A stretch of DNA of 64,000 nt from Baylisascaris procyonis. Taxonomy: Eukaryota; Nematoda; Chromadorea; Rhabditida; Ascarididae. The notes beneath the pieces were generated by a model. It was not told where the DNA came from. It searched no databases and saw only the letters and a list, made by a program, of their open reading frames with translations. This document shows positions 39,888 to 53,076 of this stretch, piece after piece. The stretch is from contig JAZARR010000274.1 in the NCBI GenBank assembly GCA_037389465.1, forward strand, positions 150,849 to 214,848. Reading direction: 5' to 3'. The position numbers were made by a program, and so were the translations under genes. Each line of letters opens with the position of its first letter. Position 1 is the stretch's first letter.

Positions 39888-42800
39888 CTGTTGAAGGCGA
39901 CGCGCTGTTGAAGGTGACGCACTGTTGAAGGTGAGGCACTGTTGAAGACGACGCACTGTTGAAGGCGAGGCACTGTTGAAGACGACGCACTGTTGAAGGT
40001 GAGGCGCTGTTGAAGACGACGCACTGTTGAAGGTGAGGCGCTGTTGAAGACGACGCACTGTTGAAGGTGAGGCGCTGTTGAAGACGACGCACTGTTGAAG
40101 GTGAGGCGCTGTTGAAGGACGACGCACTGTTGAAGGTGAGGCGCTGTTGAAGACGACGCACTGTTGAAGGTGAGGCGCTGTTGAAGACGACGCACTGTTG
40201 AAGGTGAGGCGCTGTTGAAGACGACGCACTGTTGAAGGTGAGGCTGTTGAAGACGACGCACTGTTGAAGGTGAGGCACTGTTGAAGGCGACGCACTGTTG
40301 AAGGTGAGGCACTGTTGAAGACGACGCACTGTTGAAGGTGAGGCACTGTTGAAGACGACGCACTGTTGAAGACGACGCACTGTTGAAGGTGAGGCACTGT
40401 TGAAGGTGACGCACTGTTGAAGGTGACGCACTGTTGAAGGTGAGCACTGTTGAAGGCGACGCACTGTTGAAGACGACGCACTGTTGAAGGTGACGCACTG
40501 TTGAAGACGACGCACTGTTGAAGGCGACGCACTGTTGAAGGTGAGGCACTGTTGAAGGCGACGCACTGTTGAAGACGACGCACTGTTGAAGGTGAGGCAC
40601 TGTTGAAGGTGACGCACTGTTGAAGGTGACGCACTGTTGAAGGCGACGCACTGTTGAAGGTGAGGCACTGTTGAAGACGACGCACTGTTGAAGGTGAGGC
40701 ACTGTTGAAGGTGACGCACTGTTGAAGACGACGCACTGTTGAAGGTGACGCACTGTTGAAGGTGACGCACTGTTGAAGACGACGCACTGTTGAAGGTGAG
40801 GCGCTGTTGAAGACGACGCACTGTTGAAGGTGAGGCACTGTTGAAGGCGACGCACTGTTGAAGGTGAGGCACTGTTGAAGGTGACGCACTGTTGAAGACG
40901 ACGCACTGTTGAAGGTGACGCACTGTTGAAGGTGACGCACTGTTGAAGGTGACGCACTGTTGAAGACGACGCACTGTTGAAGGTGAGGCACTGTTGAAGA
41001 CGACGCACTGTTGAAGGTGAGGCACTGTTGAAGGCGACGCACTGTTGAAGGTGAGGCACTGTTGAAGGCGACGCACTGTTGAAGACGACGCACTGTTGAA
41101 GGTGAGGCACTGTTGAAGGCGACGCACTGTTGAAGACGACGCACTGTTGAAGGCGACGCACTGTTGAAGGTGAGGCACTGTTGAAGGCGACGCACTGTTG
41201 AAGACGACGCACTGTTGAAGGTGAGGCACTGTTGAAGGCGACGCACTGTTGAAGGTGACGCACTGTTGAAGGTGACGCACTGTTGAAGGTGACGCACTGT
41301 TGAAGACGACGCACTGTTGAAGGCGACGCACTGTTGAAGACGACGCACTGTCGAAGGTGAGGCGCTGTTGAAGACGACGCACTGTTGAAGGTGAGGCACT
41401 GTTGAAGGTGACGCACTGTTGAAGGTGAGGCGCTGTTGAAGACGACGCACTGTTGAAGGTGAGGCACTGTTGAAGGAGACGCACTGTTGAAGGTGAGGCA
41501 CTGTTGAAGGCGACGCACTGTTGAAGGTGAGGCGCTGTTGAAGACGACGCACTGTTGAAGGTGAGGCGCTGTTGAAGACGACGCACTGTTGAAGGTGAGG
41601 CGCTGTTGAAGACGACGCACTGTTGAAGGTGAGGCACTGTTGAAGGCGACGCACTGTTGAAGGTGAGGCGCTGTTGAAGACGACGCACTGTTGAAGGTGA
41701 GGCACTGTTGAAGGTGACGCACTGTTGAAGGCGACGCACTGTTGAAGGTGAGGCACTGTTGAAGGCGACGCACTGTTGAAGACGACGCACTGTTGAAGGT
41801 GAGGCACTGTTGAAGGTGACGCACTGTTGAAGGCGACGCACTGTTGAAGGTGAGGCGCTGTTGAAGACGACGCACTGTTGAAGGTGAGGCACTGTTGAAG
41901 GCGACGCACTGTTGAAGGTGAGGCACTGTTGAAGGCGACGCACTGTTGAAGGTGAGGCGCTGTTGAAGACGACGCACTGTTGAAGGTGAGGCGCTGTTGA
42001 AGGTGACGCACTGTTGAAGGTGAGGCACTGTTGAAGACGACGCACTGTTGAAGGTGTGGCACTGTTGAAGGCGACGCACTGTTGAAGGCGACGCACTGTT
42101 GAAGGTGAGGCGCTGTTGAAGACGACGCACTGTTGAAGGTGAGGCACTGTTGAAGGCGACGCACTGTTGAAGGCGACGCACTGTTGAAGGTGAGGCGCTG
42201 TTGAAGACGACGCACTGTTGAAGGTGAGGCACTGTTGAAGGCGACGCACTGTTGAAGGTGAGGCACTGTTGAAGACGACGCACTGTTGAAGGTGAGGCAC
42301 TGTTGAAGACGACGCACTGTTGAAGGCGACGCACTGTTGAAGGTGAGCACTGTTGAAGGCGACGCACTGTTGAAGGTGACGCACTGTTGAAGGTGAGGCG
42401 CTGTTGAAGACGACGCACTGTTGAAGGTGAGGCGCTGTTGAAGACGACGCACTGTTGAAGGTGAGGCACTGTTGAAGACGACGCACTGTTGAAGGTGAGG
42501 CACTGTTGAAGACGACGCACTGTTGAAGGTGAGGCACTGTTGAAGGCGACGCACTGTTGAAGGTGAGGCACTGTTGAAGACGACGCACTGTTGAAGGTGA
42601 GGCGCTGTTGAAGGCGACGCACTGTTGAAGGTGAGGCGCTGTTGAAGACGACGCACTGTTGAAGGTGAGGCGCTGTTGAAGACGACGCACTGTTGAAGGT
42701 GAGGCACTGTTGAAGGCGACGCACTGTTGAAGGTGAGGCGCTGTTGAAGACGACGCACTGTTGAAGGTGAGGCGCTGTTGAAGGCGACGCACTGTTGAAG

Positions 42801-43658
42801 GTGACGCACTGTTGAAGGTGACGCACTGTTGAAGGCGACGCACTGTTGAAGACGACGCACTGTTGAAGGTGACGCACTGTTGAAGGTGACGCGCTGTTGA
42901 AGACGACGCACTGTTGAAGGTGAGGCACTGTTGAAGACGACGCACTGTTGAAGGTGAGGCACTGTTGAAGGTGACGCACTGTTGAAGGCGACGCACTGTT
43001 GAAGACGACGCACTGTTGAAGGTGAGGCACTGTTGAAGACGACGCACTGTTGAAGGTGAGGCACTGTTGAAGGCGACGCACTGTTGAAGGTGAGGCACTG
43101 TTGAAGACGACGCACTGTTGAAGGTGAGGCACTGTTGAAGGTGAGGCACTGTTGAAGACGACGCACTGTTGAAGGTGAGGCGCTGTTGAAGACGACGCAC
43201 TGTTGAAGGTGAGGCACTGTTGAAGGCGACGCACTGTTGAAGGTGAGGCACTGTTGAAGGTGACGCACTGTTGAAGGTGAGGCACTGTTGAAGACGACGC
43301 ACTGTTGAAGGCGACGCACTGTTGAAGGTGAGGCACTGTTGAAGGTGAGGCACTGTTGAAGACGACGCACTGTTGAAGGTGAGGCACTGTTGAAGGCGAC
43401 GCACTGTTGAAGGTGACGCACTGTTGAAGGCGACGCACTGTTGAAGACGACGCACTGTTGAAGGTGAGGCGCTGTTGAAGACGACGCACTGTTGAAGGTG
43501 AGGCGCTGTTGAAGGCGACGCACTGTTGAAGGTGAGGCGCTGTTGAAGACGACGCACTGTTGAAGGTGAGGCGCTGTTGAAGACGACGCAATGTTGAAGG
43601 TGAGGCGCTGTTGAAGGCGACGCACTGTTGAAGGTGAGGCGCTGTTGAAGACGACGCA

Positions 43659-43684
43659 CTGTTGAAGGTGAGGAAGACGACGCA
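43659..43684 (+). repeat. 26-bp fusion of an A and a B unit
   Basis: An A-type unit reads into aagacgacgca after gtgagg, so 8 bp spanning the unit junction (tail end and ctgttg region) are missing. This is a clean internal deletion in an otherwise regular part of the array. Confidence 0.87.
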
Positions 43685-46077
43685 CTGTTGAAGGTGAGGC
43701 GCTGTTGAAGACGACGCACTGTTGAAGGTGAGGCGCTGTTGAAGGCGACGCACTGTTGAAGGTGAGGCACTGTTGAAGGCGACGCACTGTTGAAGGTGTG
43801 GCACTGTTGAAGACGACGCACTGTTGAAGGCGACGCACTGTTGAAGGTGAGGCACTGTTGAAGGCGACGCACTGTTGAAGACGACGCACTGTTGAAGGTG
43901 AGGCACTGTTGAAGGCGACGCACTGTTGAAGGTGACGCACTGTTGAAGGTGAGGCTGTTGAAGACGACGCACTGTTGAAGGCGACGCACTGTTGAAGACG
44001 ACGCACTGTTGAAGGTGAGGCACTGTTGAAGGCGACGCACTGTTGAAGGTGAGGCACTGTTGAAGACGACGCACTGTTGAAGGTGAGGCACTGTTGAAGG
44101 TGACGCACTGTTGAAGGCGACGCACTGTTGAAGACGCACTGTTGAAGGTGAGGCACTGTTGAAGGTGAGGCACTGTTGAAGACGACGCACTGTTGAAGGT
44201 GAGGCACTGTTGAAGGACGACGCACTGTTGAAGACGACGCACTGTTGAAGGTGAGGCACTGTTGAAGACGACGCACTGTTGAAGGTGAGGCACTGTTGAA
44301 GGCGACGCACTGTTGAAGGTGACGCACTGTTGAAGGTGACGCACTGTTGAAGGTGACGCACTGTTGAAGGTGAGGCACTGTTGAAGGCGACGCACTGTTG
44401 AAGGTGAGGCACTGTTGAAGACGACGCACTGTTGAAGGTGAGGCGCTGTTGAAGGCGACGCACTGTTGAAGGTGAGGCACTGTTGAAGGCGACGCACTGT
44501 TGAAGACGACGCACTGTTGAAGGTGACGCACTGTTGAAGGCGACGCACTGTTGAAGGTGAGGCGCTGTTGAAGACGACGCACTGTTGAAGACGACGCACT
44601 GTTGAAGGTGAGGCGCTGTTGAAGACGACGCACTGTTGAAGGTGAGGCACTGTTGAAGGTGACGCACTGTTGAAGGCGACGCACTGTTGAAGGTGAGGCG
44701 CTGTTGAAGACGACGCACTGTTGAAGGTGAGGCACTGTTGAAGACGACGCACTGTTGAAGGTGAGGCACTGTTGAAGGCGACGCACTGTTGAAGGCGACG
44801 CACTGTTGAAGGTGACGCACTGTTGAAGACGACGCACTGTTGAAGGTGAGGCACTGTTGAAGGCGACGCACTGTTGAAGGTGAGGCACTGTTGAAGGTGA
44901 GGCACTGTTGAAGGCGACGCACTGTTGAAGGTGAGGCGCTGTTGAAGACGACGCACTGTTGAAGGTGAGGCGCTGTTGAAGGCGACGCACTGTTGAAGGT
45001 GAGGCGCTGTTGAAGACGACGCACTGTTGAAGGTGAGGCACTGTTGAAGACGACGCACTGTTGAAGGTGAGGCGCTGTTGAAGACGACGCACTGTTGAAG
45101 GTGAGGCACTGTTGAAGACGACGCACTGTTGAAGGTGAGGCGCTGTTGAAGACGACGCACTGTTGAAGGTGAGGCGCTGTTGAAGACGACGCACTGTTGA
45201 AGGTGAGGCGCTGTTGAAGGCGACGCACTGTTGAAGGTGAGGCACTGTTGAAGGCGACGCACTGTTGAAGGTGAGGCGCTGTTGAAGACGACGCACTGTT
45301 GAAGGTGAGGCACTGTTGAAGGTGAGGCACTGTTGAAGGTGACGCACTGTTGAAGACGACGCACTGTTGAAGGTGTGGCACTGTTGAAGGCGACGCACTG
45401 TTGAAGACGACGCACTGTTGAAGGTGAGGCGCTGTTGAAGACGACGCACTGTTGAAGGTGAGGCGCTGTTGAAGACGACGCACTGTTGAAGGTGAGGCGC
45501 TGTTGAAGACGACGCACTGTTGAAGGTGAGGCACTGTTGAAGACGACGCACTGTTGAAGGTGAGGCGCTGTTGAAGACGACGCACTGTTGAAGGTGAGGC
45601 GCTGTTGAAGACGACGCACTGTTGAAGGTGAGGCGCTGTTGAAGGCGACGCACTGTTGAAGGTGAGGCACTGTTGAAGACGACGCACTGTTGAAGGTGAG
45701 GCGCTGTTGAAGACGACGCACTGTTGAAGGTGACGCACTGTTGAAGGTGACGCACTGTTGAAGGTGAGGCACTGTTGAAGGTGAGGCACTGTTGAAGGCG
45801 ACGCACTGTTGAAGACGACGCACTGTTGAAGGTGAGGCGCTGTTGAAGACGACGCACTGTTGAAGGTGACGCACTGTTGAAGGTGAGGCACTGTTGAAGG
45901 TGACGCACTGTTGAAGACGACGCACTGTTGAAGGTGAGGCGCTGTTGAAGACGACGCACTGTTGAAGGTGAGGCGCTGTTGAAGGCGACGCACTGTTGAA
46001 GGTGAGGCACTGTTGAAGGCGACGCACTGTTGAAGACGACGCACTGTTGAAGGTGAGGCACTGTTGAAGACGACGCA

Positions 46078-46247
46078 CTGTTGAAGGTGAGGCGCTGTTG
46101 AAGACGACGCACTGTTGAAGGTGAGGCGCTGTTGAAGACGACGCACTGTTGAAGGTGAGGCGCTGTTGAAGACGACGCACTGTTGAAGGTGAGGCGCTGT
46201 TGAAGACGACGCACTGTTGAAGGTGAGGCGCTGTTGAAGACGACGCA
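46078..46247 (+). repeat. Pure A-B dimer run
   Basis: Ten units alternate A B without change (five 34-bp dimers), ending at an a unit at 46248. Confidence 0.87.
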
Positions 46248-47399
46248 CTGTTGAAGGTGAGGCACTGTTGAAGACGACGCACTGTTGAAGGTGACGCACT
46301 GTTGAAGACGACGCACTGTTGAAGGTGAGGCACTGTTGAAGGCGACGCACTGTTGAAGGTGAGGCACTGTTGAAGACGACGCACTGTTGAAGGTGAGGCA
46401 CTGTTGAAGACGACGCACTGTTGAAGGTGACGCACTGTTGAAGGTGACGCACTGTTGAAGACGACGCACTGTTGAAGGTGAGGCACTGTTGAAGGCGACG
46501 CACTGTTGAAGACGACGCACTGTTGAAGGTGAGGCGCTGTTGAAGACGACGCACTGTTGAAGGTGAGGCACTGTTGAAGGCGACGCACTGTTGAAGGTGA
46601 GGCGCTGTTGAAGACGACGCACTGTTGAAGGTGAGGCGCTGTTGAAGACGACGCACTGTTGAAGGTGAGGCACTGTTGAAGACGACGCACTGTTGAAGGT
46701 GAGGCACTGTTGAAGACGACGCACTGTTGAAGGTGAGGCACTGTTGAAGGCGACGCACTGTTGAAGACGACGCACTGTTGAAGGCGACGCACTGTTGAAG
46801 GTGACGCACTGTTGAAGACGACGCACTGTTGAAGGTGAGGCGCTGTTGAAGACGACGCACTGTTGAAGGTGACGCACTGTTGAAGGCGACGCACTGTTGA
46901 AGACGACGCACTGTTGAAGGTGAGGCACTGTTGAAGGCGACGCACTGTTGAAGGTGAGGCGCTGTTGAAGACGACGCACTGTTGAAGACGACGCACTGTT
47001 GAAGGTGAGGCACTGTTGAAGGCGACGCACTGTTGAAGACGACGCACTGTTGAAGGTGAGGCACTGTTGAAGGCGACGCACTGTTGAAGGTGAGGCGCTG
47101 TTGAAGACGACGCACTGTTGAAGGTGAGGCACTGTTGAAGGCGACGCACTGTTGAAGGTGAGGCGCTGTTGAAGACGACGCACTGTTGAAGGTGAGGCGC
47201 TGTTGAAGACGACGCACTGTTGAAGGTGAGGCACTGTTGAAGGCGACGCACTGTTGAAGGCGACGCACTGTTGAAGGTGAGGCGCTGTTGAAGACGACGC
47301 ACTGTTGAAGGTGAGGCACTGTTGAAGGCGACGCACTGTTGAAGACGACGCACTGTTGAAGGTGAGGCACTGTTGAAGACGACGCACTGTTGAAGGTGA

Positions 47400-50300
47400 G
47401 GCGCTGTTGAAGACGACGCACTGTTGAAGGTGAGGCACTGTTGAAGGCGACGCACTGTTGAAGACGACGCGCTGTTGAAGGAGACGCACTGTTGAAGACG
47501 ACGCACTGTTGAAGGTGAGGCACTGTTGAAGACGACGCACTGTTGAAGGTGAGGCGCTGTTGAAGGCGACGCACTGTTGAAGGTGAGGCACTGTTGAAGG
47601 CGACGCACTGTTGAAGGTGAGGCGCTGTTGAAGACGACGCACTGTTGAAGGTGAGGCACTGTTGAAGACGACGCACTGTTGAAGGTGAGGCACTGTTGAA
47701 GACGACGCACTGTTGAAGGTGAGGCACTGTTGAAGGTGACGCACTGTTGAAGGTGAGGCACTGTTGAAGGCGACGCACTGTTGAAGGTGAGGCACTGTTG
47801 AAGACGACGCACTGTTGAAGGTGAGGCACTGTTGAAGGCGACGCACTGTTGAAGACGACGCACTGTTGAAGGTGAGGCGCTGTTGAAGACGACGCACTGT
47901 TGAAGGTGAGGCACTGTTGAAGGTGACGCACTGTTGAAGACGACGCACTGTTGAAGGTGAGGCACTGTTGAAGGTGACGCACTGTTGAAGGTGAGGCACT
48001 GTTGAAGACGACGCACTGTTGAAGGTGAGGCACTGTTGAAGGCGACGCACTGTTGAAGGTGAGGCACTGTTGAAGGAGACGCTGTTGAAGACGACGCACT
48101 GTTGAAGGTGAGGCGCTGTTGAAGACGACGCACTGTTGAAGGTGAGGCGCTGTTGAAGGTGACGCACTGTTGAAGGTGAGGCGTTGAAGACGACGCACTG
48201 TTGAAGACGACGCACTGTTGAAGGTGACGCACTGTTGAAGGCGACGCACTGTTGAAGACGACGCACTGTTGAAGGTGAGGCGCTGTTGAAGACGACGCAC
48301 TGTTGAAGGTGAGGCACTGTTGAAGACGACGCACTGTTGAAGGTGAGGCACTGTTGAAGGCGACGCACTGTTGAAGGTGAGGCGCTGTTGAAGACGAGGC
48401 ACTGTTGAAGGTGAGGCACTGTTGAAGACGACGCACTGTTGAAGGTGAGGCGCTGTTGAAGACGACGCACTGTTGAAGGTGAGGCGCTGTTGAAGACGAC
48501 GCACTGTTGAAGGTGAGGCACTGTTGAAGGTGAGGCGCTGTTGAAGACGACGCACTGTTGAAGGTGAGGCACTGTTGAAGGAGACGCACTGTTGAAGGTG
48601 AGGCACTGTTGAAGACGACGCACTGTTGAAGGTGAGGCGCTGTTGAAGACGACGCACTGTTGAAGGTGAGGCACTGTTGAAGGTGACGCACTGTTGAAGA
48701 CGACGCGCTGTTGAAGGTGAGGCACTGTTGAAGGCGACGCACTGTTGAAGACGACGCACTGTTGAAGGTGAGGCACTGTTGAAGACGACGCACTGTTGAA
48801 GGTGAGGCACTGTTGAAGGAGACGCACTGTTGAAGGCGACGCACTGTTGAAGACGACGCACTGTTGAAGGAGACGCACTGTTGAAGACGACGCACTGTTG
48901 AAGGTGAGGCGCTGTTGAAGACGACGCACTGTTGAAGGTGAGGCACTGTTGAAGGCGACGCACTGTTGAAGATGACGCACTGTTGAAGGCGACGCACTGT
49001 TGAAGGTGAGGCACTGTTGAAGGCGACGCACTGTTGAAGGTGAGGCGCTGTTGAAGACGACGCACTGTTGAAGGCGCTGTTGAAGACGACGCACTGTTGA
49101 AGGTGAGGCACTGTTGAAGGTGAGGCGCTGTTGAAGACGACGCAATGTTGAAGGTGTGGCACTGTTGAAGACGACGCACTGTTGAAGGTGAGGCACTCTT
49201 GAAGGCGACGCACTGTTGAAGACGACGCACTGTTGAAGGTGAGGCGCTGTTGAAGACGACGCACTGTTGAAGGTGAGGCGCTGTTGAAGGCGACGCACTG
49301 TTGAAGGTGAGGCGCTGTTGAAGACGACGCACTGTTGAAGGTGAGGCGCTGTTGAAGACGACGCACTGTTGAAGGTGAGGCACTGTTGAAGGCGACGCAC
49401 TGTTGAAGGTGAGGCGCTGTTGAAGGCGACGCACTGTTGAAGGTGAGGCGCTGTTGAAGGTGACGCACTGTTGAAGGTGACGCACTGTTGAAGACGACGC
49501 ACTGTTGAAGGTGAGGCGCTGTTGAAGACGACGCACTGTTGAAGGTGAGGCACTGTTGAAGGCGACGCACTGTTGAAGGCGACGCACTGTTGAAGGTGAC
49601 GCACTGTTGAAGACGACGCACTGTTGAAGGTGAGGCGCTGTTGAAGACGACGCACTGTTGAAGGTGAGGCACTGTTGAAGGCGACGCACTGTTGAAGACG
49701 ACGCACTGTTGAAGGTGAGGCGCTGTTGAAGACGACGCACTGTTGAAGGTGAGGCACTGTTGAAGGCGACGCACTGTTGAAGACGACGCACTGTTGAAGG
49801 TGAGGCACTGTTGAAGGCGACGCACTGTTGAAGGTGAGGCGCTGTTGAAGACGACGCACTGTTGAAGGTGAGGCACTGTTGAAGGCGACGCACTGTTGAA
49901 GGTGAGGCGCTGTTGAAGACGACGCACTGTTGAAGGTGAGGCGCTGTTGAAGGTGACGCACTGTTGAAGGTGAGGCACTGTTGAAGACGACGCACTGTTG
50001 AAGGTGAGGCACTGTTGAAGGCGACGCACTGTTGAAGGTGAGGCGCTGTTGAAGGCGACGCACTGTTGAAGGTGAGGCGCTGTTGAAGACGACGCACTGT
50101 TGAAGGTGAGGCACTGTTGAAGGTGAGGCACTGTTGAAGACGACGCACTGTTGAAGACGACGCACTGTTGAAGGTGAGGCGCTGTTGAAGACGACGCACT
50201 GTTGAAGGTGAGGCACTGTTGAAGGCGACGCACTGTTGAAGACGACGCACTGTTGAAGGTGAGGCGCTGTTGAAGACGACGCACTGTTGAAGGTGAGGCA

Positions 50301-52200
50301 CTGTTGAAGGCGACGCACTGTTGAAGACGACGCACTGTTGAAGGTGAGGCACTGTTGAAGACGACGCACTGTTGAAGGTGAGGCGCTGTTGAAGACGACG
50401 CACTGTTGAAGGTGAGGCACTGTTGAAGGCGACGCACTGTTGAAGACGACGCACTGTTGAAGGTGAGGCGCTGTTGAAGACGACGCACTGTTGAAGGTGA
50501 GGCACTGTTGAAGGCGACGCACTGTTGAAGGTGAGGCGCTGTTGAAGGCGACGCACTGTTGAAGGTGAGGCGCTGTTGAAGACGACGCACTGTTGAAGGT
50601 GAGGCACTGTTGAAGGCGACGCACTGTTGAAGGTGAGGCGCTGTTGAAGACGACGCACTGTTGAAGGTGAGGCACTGTTGAAGGTGAGGCACTGTTGAAG
50701 GTGACGCACTGTTGAAGACGACGCACTGTTGAAGGTGAGGCGCTGTTGAAGACGACGCACTGTTGAAGGTGAGGCGCTGTTGAAGGAGACGCACTGTTGA
50801 AGGTGAGGCGCTGTTGAAGGTGACGCACTGTTGAAGACGACGCACTGTTGAAGGTGAGGCGCTGTTGAAGACGACGCACTGTTGAAGGTGAGGCGCTGTT
50901 GAAGACGACGCACTGTTGAAGGAGACGCACTGTTGAAGACGACGCACTGTTGAAGGTGAGGCACTGTTGAAGGTGACGCGCTGTTGAAGACGACGCACTG
51001 TTGAAGGTGAGGCGCTGTTGAAGACGACGCACTGTTGAAGGTGACGCACTGTTGAAGGTGAGGCACTGTTGAAGGCGACGCACTGTTGAAGGTGTGGCAC
51101 TGTTGAAGACGACGCACTGTTGAAGACGACGCACTGTTGAAGGTGAGGCGCTGTTGAAGACGACGCACTGTTGAAGGTGAGGCGCTGTTGAAGGCGACGC
51201 ACTGTTGAAGGTGAGGCACTGTTGAAGACGACGCACTGTTGAAGGTGACGCACTGTTGAAGGTGAGGCGCTGTTGAAGGAGACGCACTGTTGAAGACGAC
51301 GCACTGTTGAAGGTGAGGCGCTGTTGAAGACGACGCACTGTTGAAGGTGAGGCACTGTTGAAGACGACGCACTGTTGAAGGTGAGGCGCTGTTGAAGACG
51401 ACGCACTGTTGAAGGTGAGGCGCTGTTGAAGACGACGCACTGTTGAAGGCAGGCACTGTTGAAGGAGACGCACTGTTGAAGACGACGCACTGTTGAAGGT
51501 GAGGCACTGTTGAAGACGACGCACTGTTGAAGGTGAGGCGCTGTTGAAGGTGACGCACTGTTGAAGGTGAGGCACTGTTGAAGACGACGCACTGTTGAAG
51601 GTGAGGCGCTGTTGAAGACGACGCACTGTTGAAGGTGAGGCACTGTTGAAGGCGACGCACTGTTGAAGGTGAGGCGCTGTTGAAGACGACGCACTGTTGA
51701 AGGTGACGCACTGTTGAAGGTGAGGCACTGTTGAAGACGACGCACTGTTGAAGACGACGCACTGTTGAAGGTGAGGCGCTGTTGAAGACGACGCACTGTT
51801 GAAGGTGAGGCACTGTTGAAGGCGACGCACTGTTGAAGACGACGCACTGTTGAAGGTGAGGCACTGTTGAAGACGACGCACTGTTGAAGGTGAGGCACTG
51901 TTGAAGGTGACGCACTGTTGAAGGCGACGCACTGTTGAAGACGACGCACTGTTGAAGACGACGCACTGTTGAAGGTGAGGCACTGTTGAAGACGACGCAC
52001 TGTTGAAGGTGAGGCACTGTTGAAGGCGACGCACTGTTGAAGACGACGCACTGTTGAAGGTGAGGCGCTGTTGAAGACGACGCACTGTTGAAGGTGAGGC
52101 ACTGTTGAAGGCGACGCACTGTTGAAGGTGAGGCGCTGTTGAAGGCGACGCACTGTTGAAGGTGAGGCGCTGTTGAAGACGACGCACTGTTGAAGGTGAG
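47400..52200 (+). repeat. Transition domain: D units return
   Basis: D units reappear (near 47.5, 48.1, 48.6, 48.8, 50.8, 50.9, 51.3 and 51.5 kb) among A, B, C and a units. The rate of odd units starts to rise: a unit lacking ctg near 48184, one of the rare first-base changes at 49145, a head change ctcttgaag near 49.2 kb, and a 16-bp unit near 51.45 kb. Boundaries are approximate. No gene is seen. Confidence 0.7.
49094..49178 (+). repeat. Rare-variant block a-A-B-F'-B, left copy
   Basis: Five units where the fourth (49145-49161) is an F unit that begins with a instead of c. This double rarity recurs in an identical 85-bp context at 59380-59464. Confidence 0.82.
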
Positions 52201-52203
52201 GCA

Positions 52204-52228
52204 CTGTTGAAGGTGTTGAAGGCACGCA
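52204..52228 (+). repeat. 25-bp fused unit
   Basis: The head is followed by gtgttgaaggcacgca, joining two units at ttgaag, with an unusual cacg ending. It marks the start of the degenerate right domain. Confidence 0.85.
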
Positions 52229-52723
52229 CTGTTGAAGACGACGCACTGTTGAAGGTGAGGCGCTGTTGAAGACGACGCACTGTTGAAGGTGAGGCGCTGT
52301 TGAAGGAGACGCACTGTTGAAGGTGAGGCGCTGTTGAAGGTGACGCACTGTTGAAGGTGACGCACTGTTGAAGGTGAGGCACTGTTGAAGACGACGCACT
52401 GTTGAAGAGAGGCACTGTTGAAGGTGAGGCGCTGTTGAAGACGACGCACTGTTGAAGGTGAGGCACTGTTGAAGGCGACGCACTGTTGAAGACGACGCAC
52501 TGTTGAAGGTGAGGCGCTGTTGAAGACGACGCACTGTTGAAGGTGAGGCGCTGTTGAAGGCGACGCACTGTTGAAGACGGTGAGGCACTGTTGAAGACGA
52601 CGCACTGTTGAAGACGACGCACTGTTGAAGGTGAGGCACTGTTGAAGACGACGCACTGTTGAAGGTGAGGCACTGTTGAAGGCGACGCACTGTTGAAGGT
52701 GACGCACTGTTGAAGGTGAGGCA

Positions 52724-52750
52724 CTGTTGAAGGACGCACTGTTGGTGAGG
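52724..52750 (+). repeat. Two short units (15 and 12 bp)
   Basis: A 15-bp unit with the tail gacgca is followed by a 12-bp unit ctgttggtgagg that lacks the gaa of the head and the usual ending. Confidence 0.85.
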
Positions 52751-53057
52751 CTGTTGAAGACGACGCACTGTTGAAGGTGAGGCGCTGTTGAAGACGACGC
52801 ACTGTTGAAGGTGAGGCGCTGTTGAAGACGACGCACTGTTGAAGGTGAGGCGCTGTTGAAGACGACGCACTGTTGAAGGTGAGGCGCTGTTGAAGGAGAC
52901 GCACTGTTGAAGGTGTGGCACTGTTGAAGGCGACGCACTGTTGAAGGCGACGCACTGTTGAAGACGACGCACTGTTGAAGGTGAGGCGCTGTTGAGGACG
53001 ACGCACTGTTGAAGGTGAGGCGCTGTTGAAGGACGACGCACTGTTGAAGGTGAGGCG

Positions 53058-53076
53058 CTGTTGAAGGCGAGTTGAA
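53058..53076 (+). repeat. 19-bp unit with gttgaa ending
   Basis: After ggcga the unit continues gttgaa and then a normal ctgttgaag follows, giving a doubled ttgaa. It is one of several unit fusions clustered at 52.2-53.8 kb. Confidence 0.83.

Larger units (their letters stand above)
13900..47400 (+). repeat. Central domain: most regular, a/B/C/E-rich
   Basis: D units almost vanish here, with isolated examples near 15.3, 17.2, 18.5, 30.3, 33.8 and 41.5 kb. The common units are a, A, B, C and E, often as A B a C or as long A-B runs. Length variants occur at roughly one per kilobase, and head changes are very rare (ctgtcgaag near 19.8 and 41.35 kb). Limits are approximate. This is what the well-homogenised core of a satellite array looks like. 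I see no gene or other element. Confidence 0.8.
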
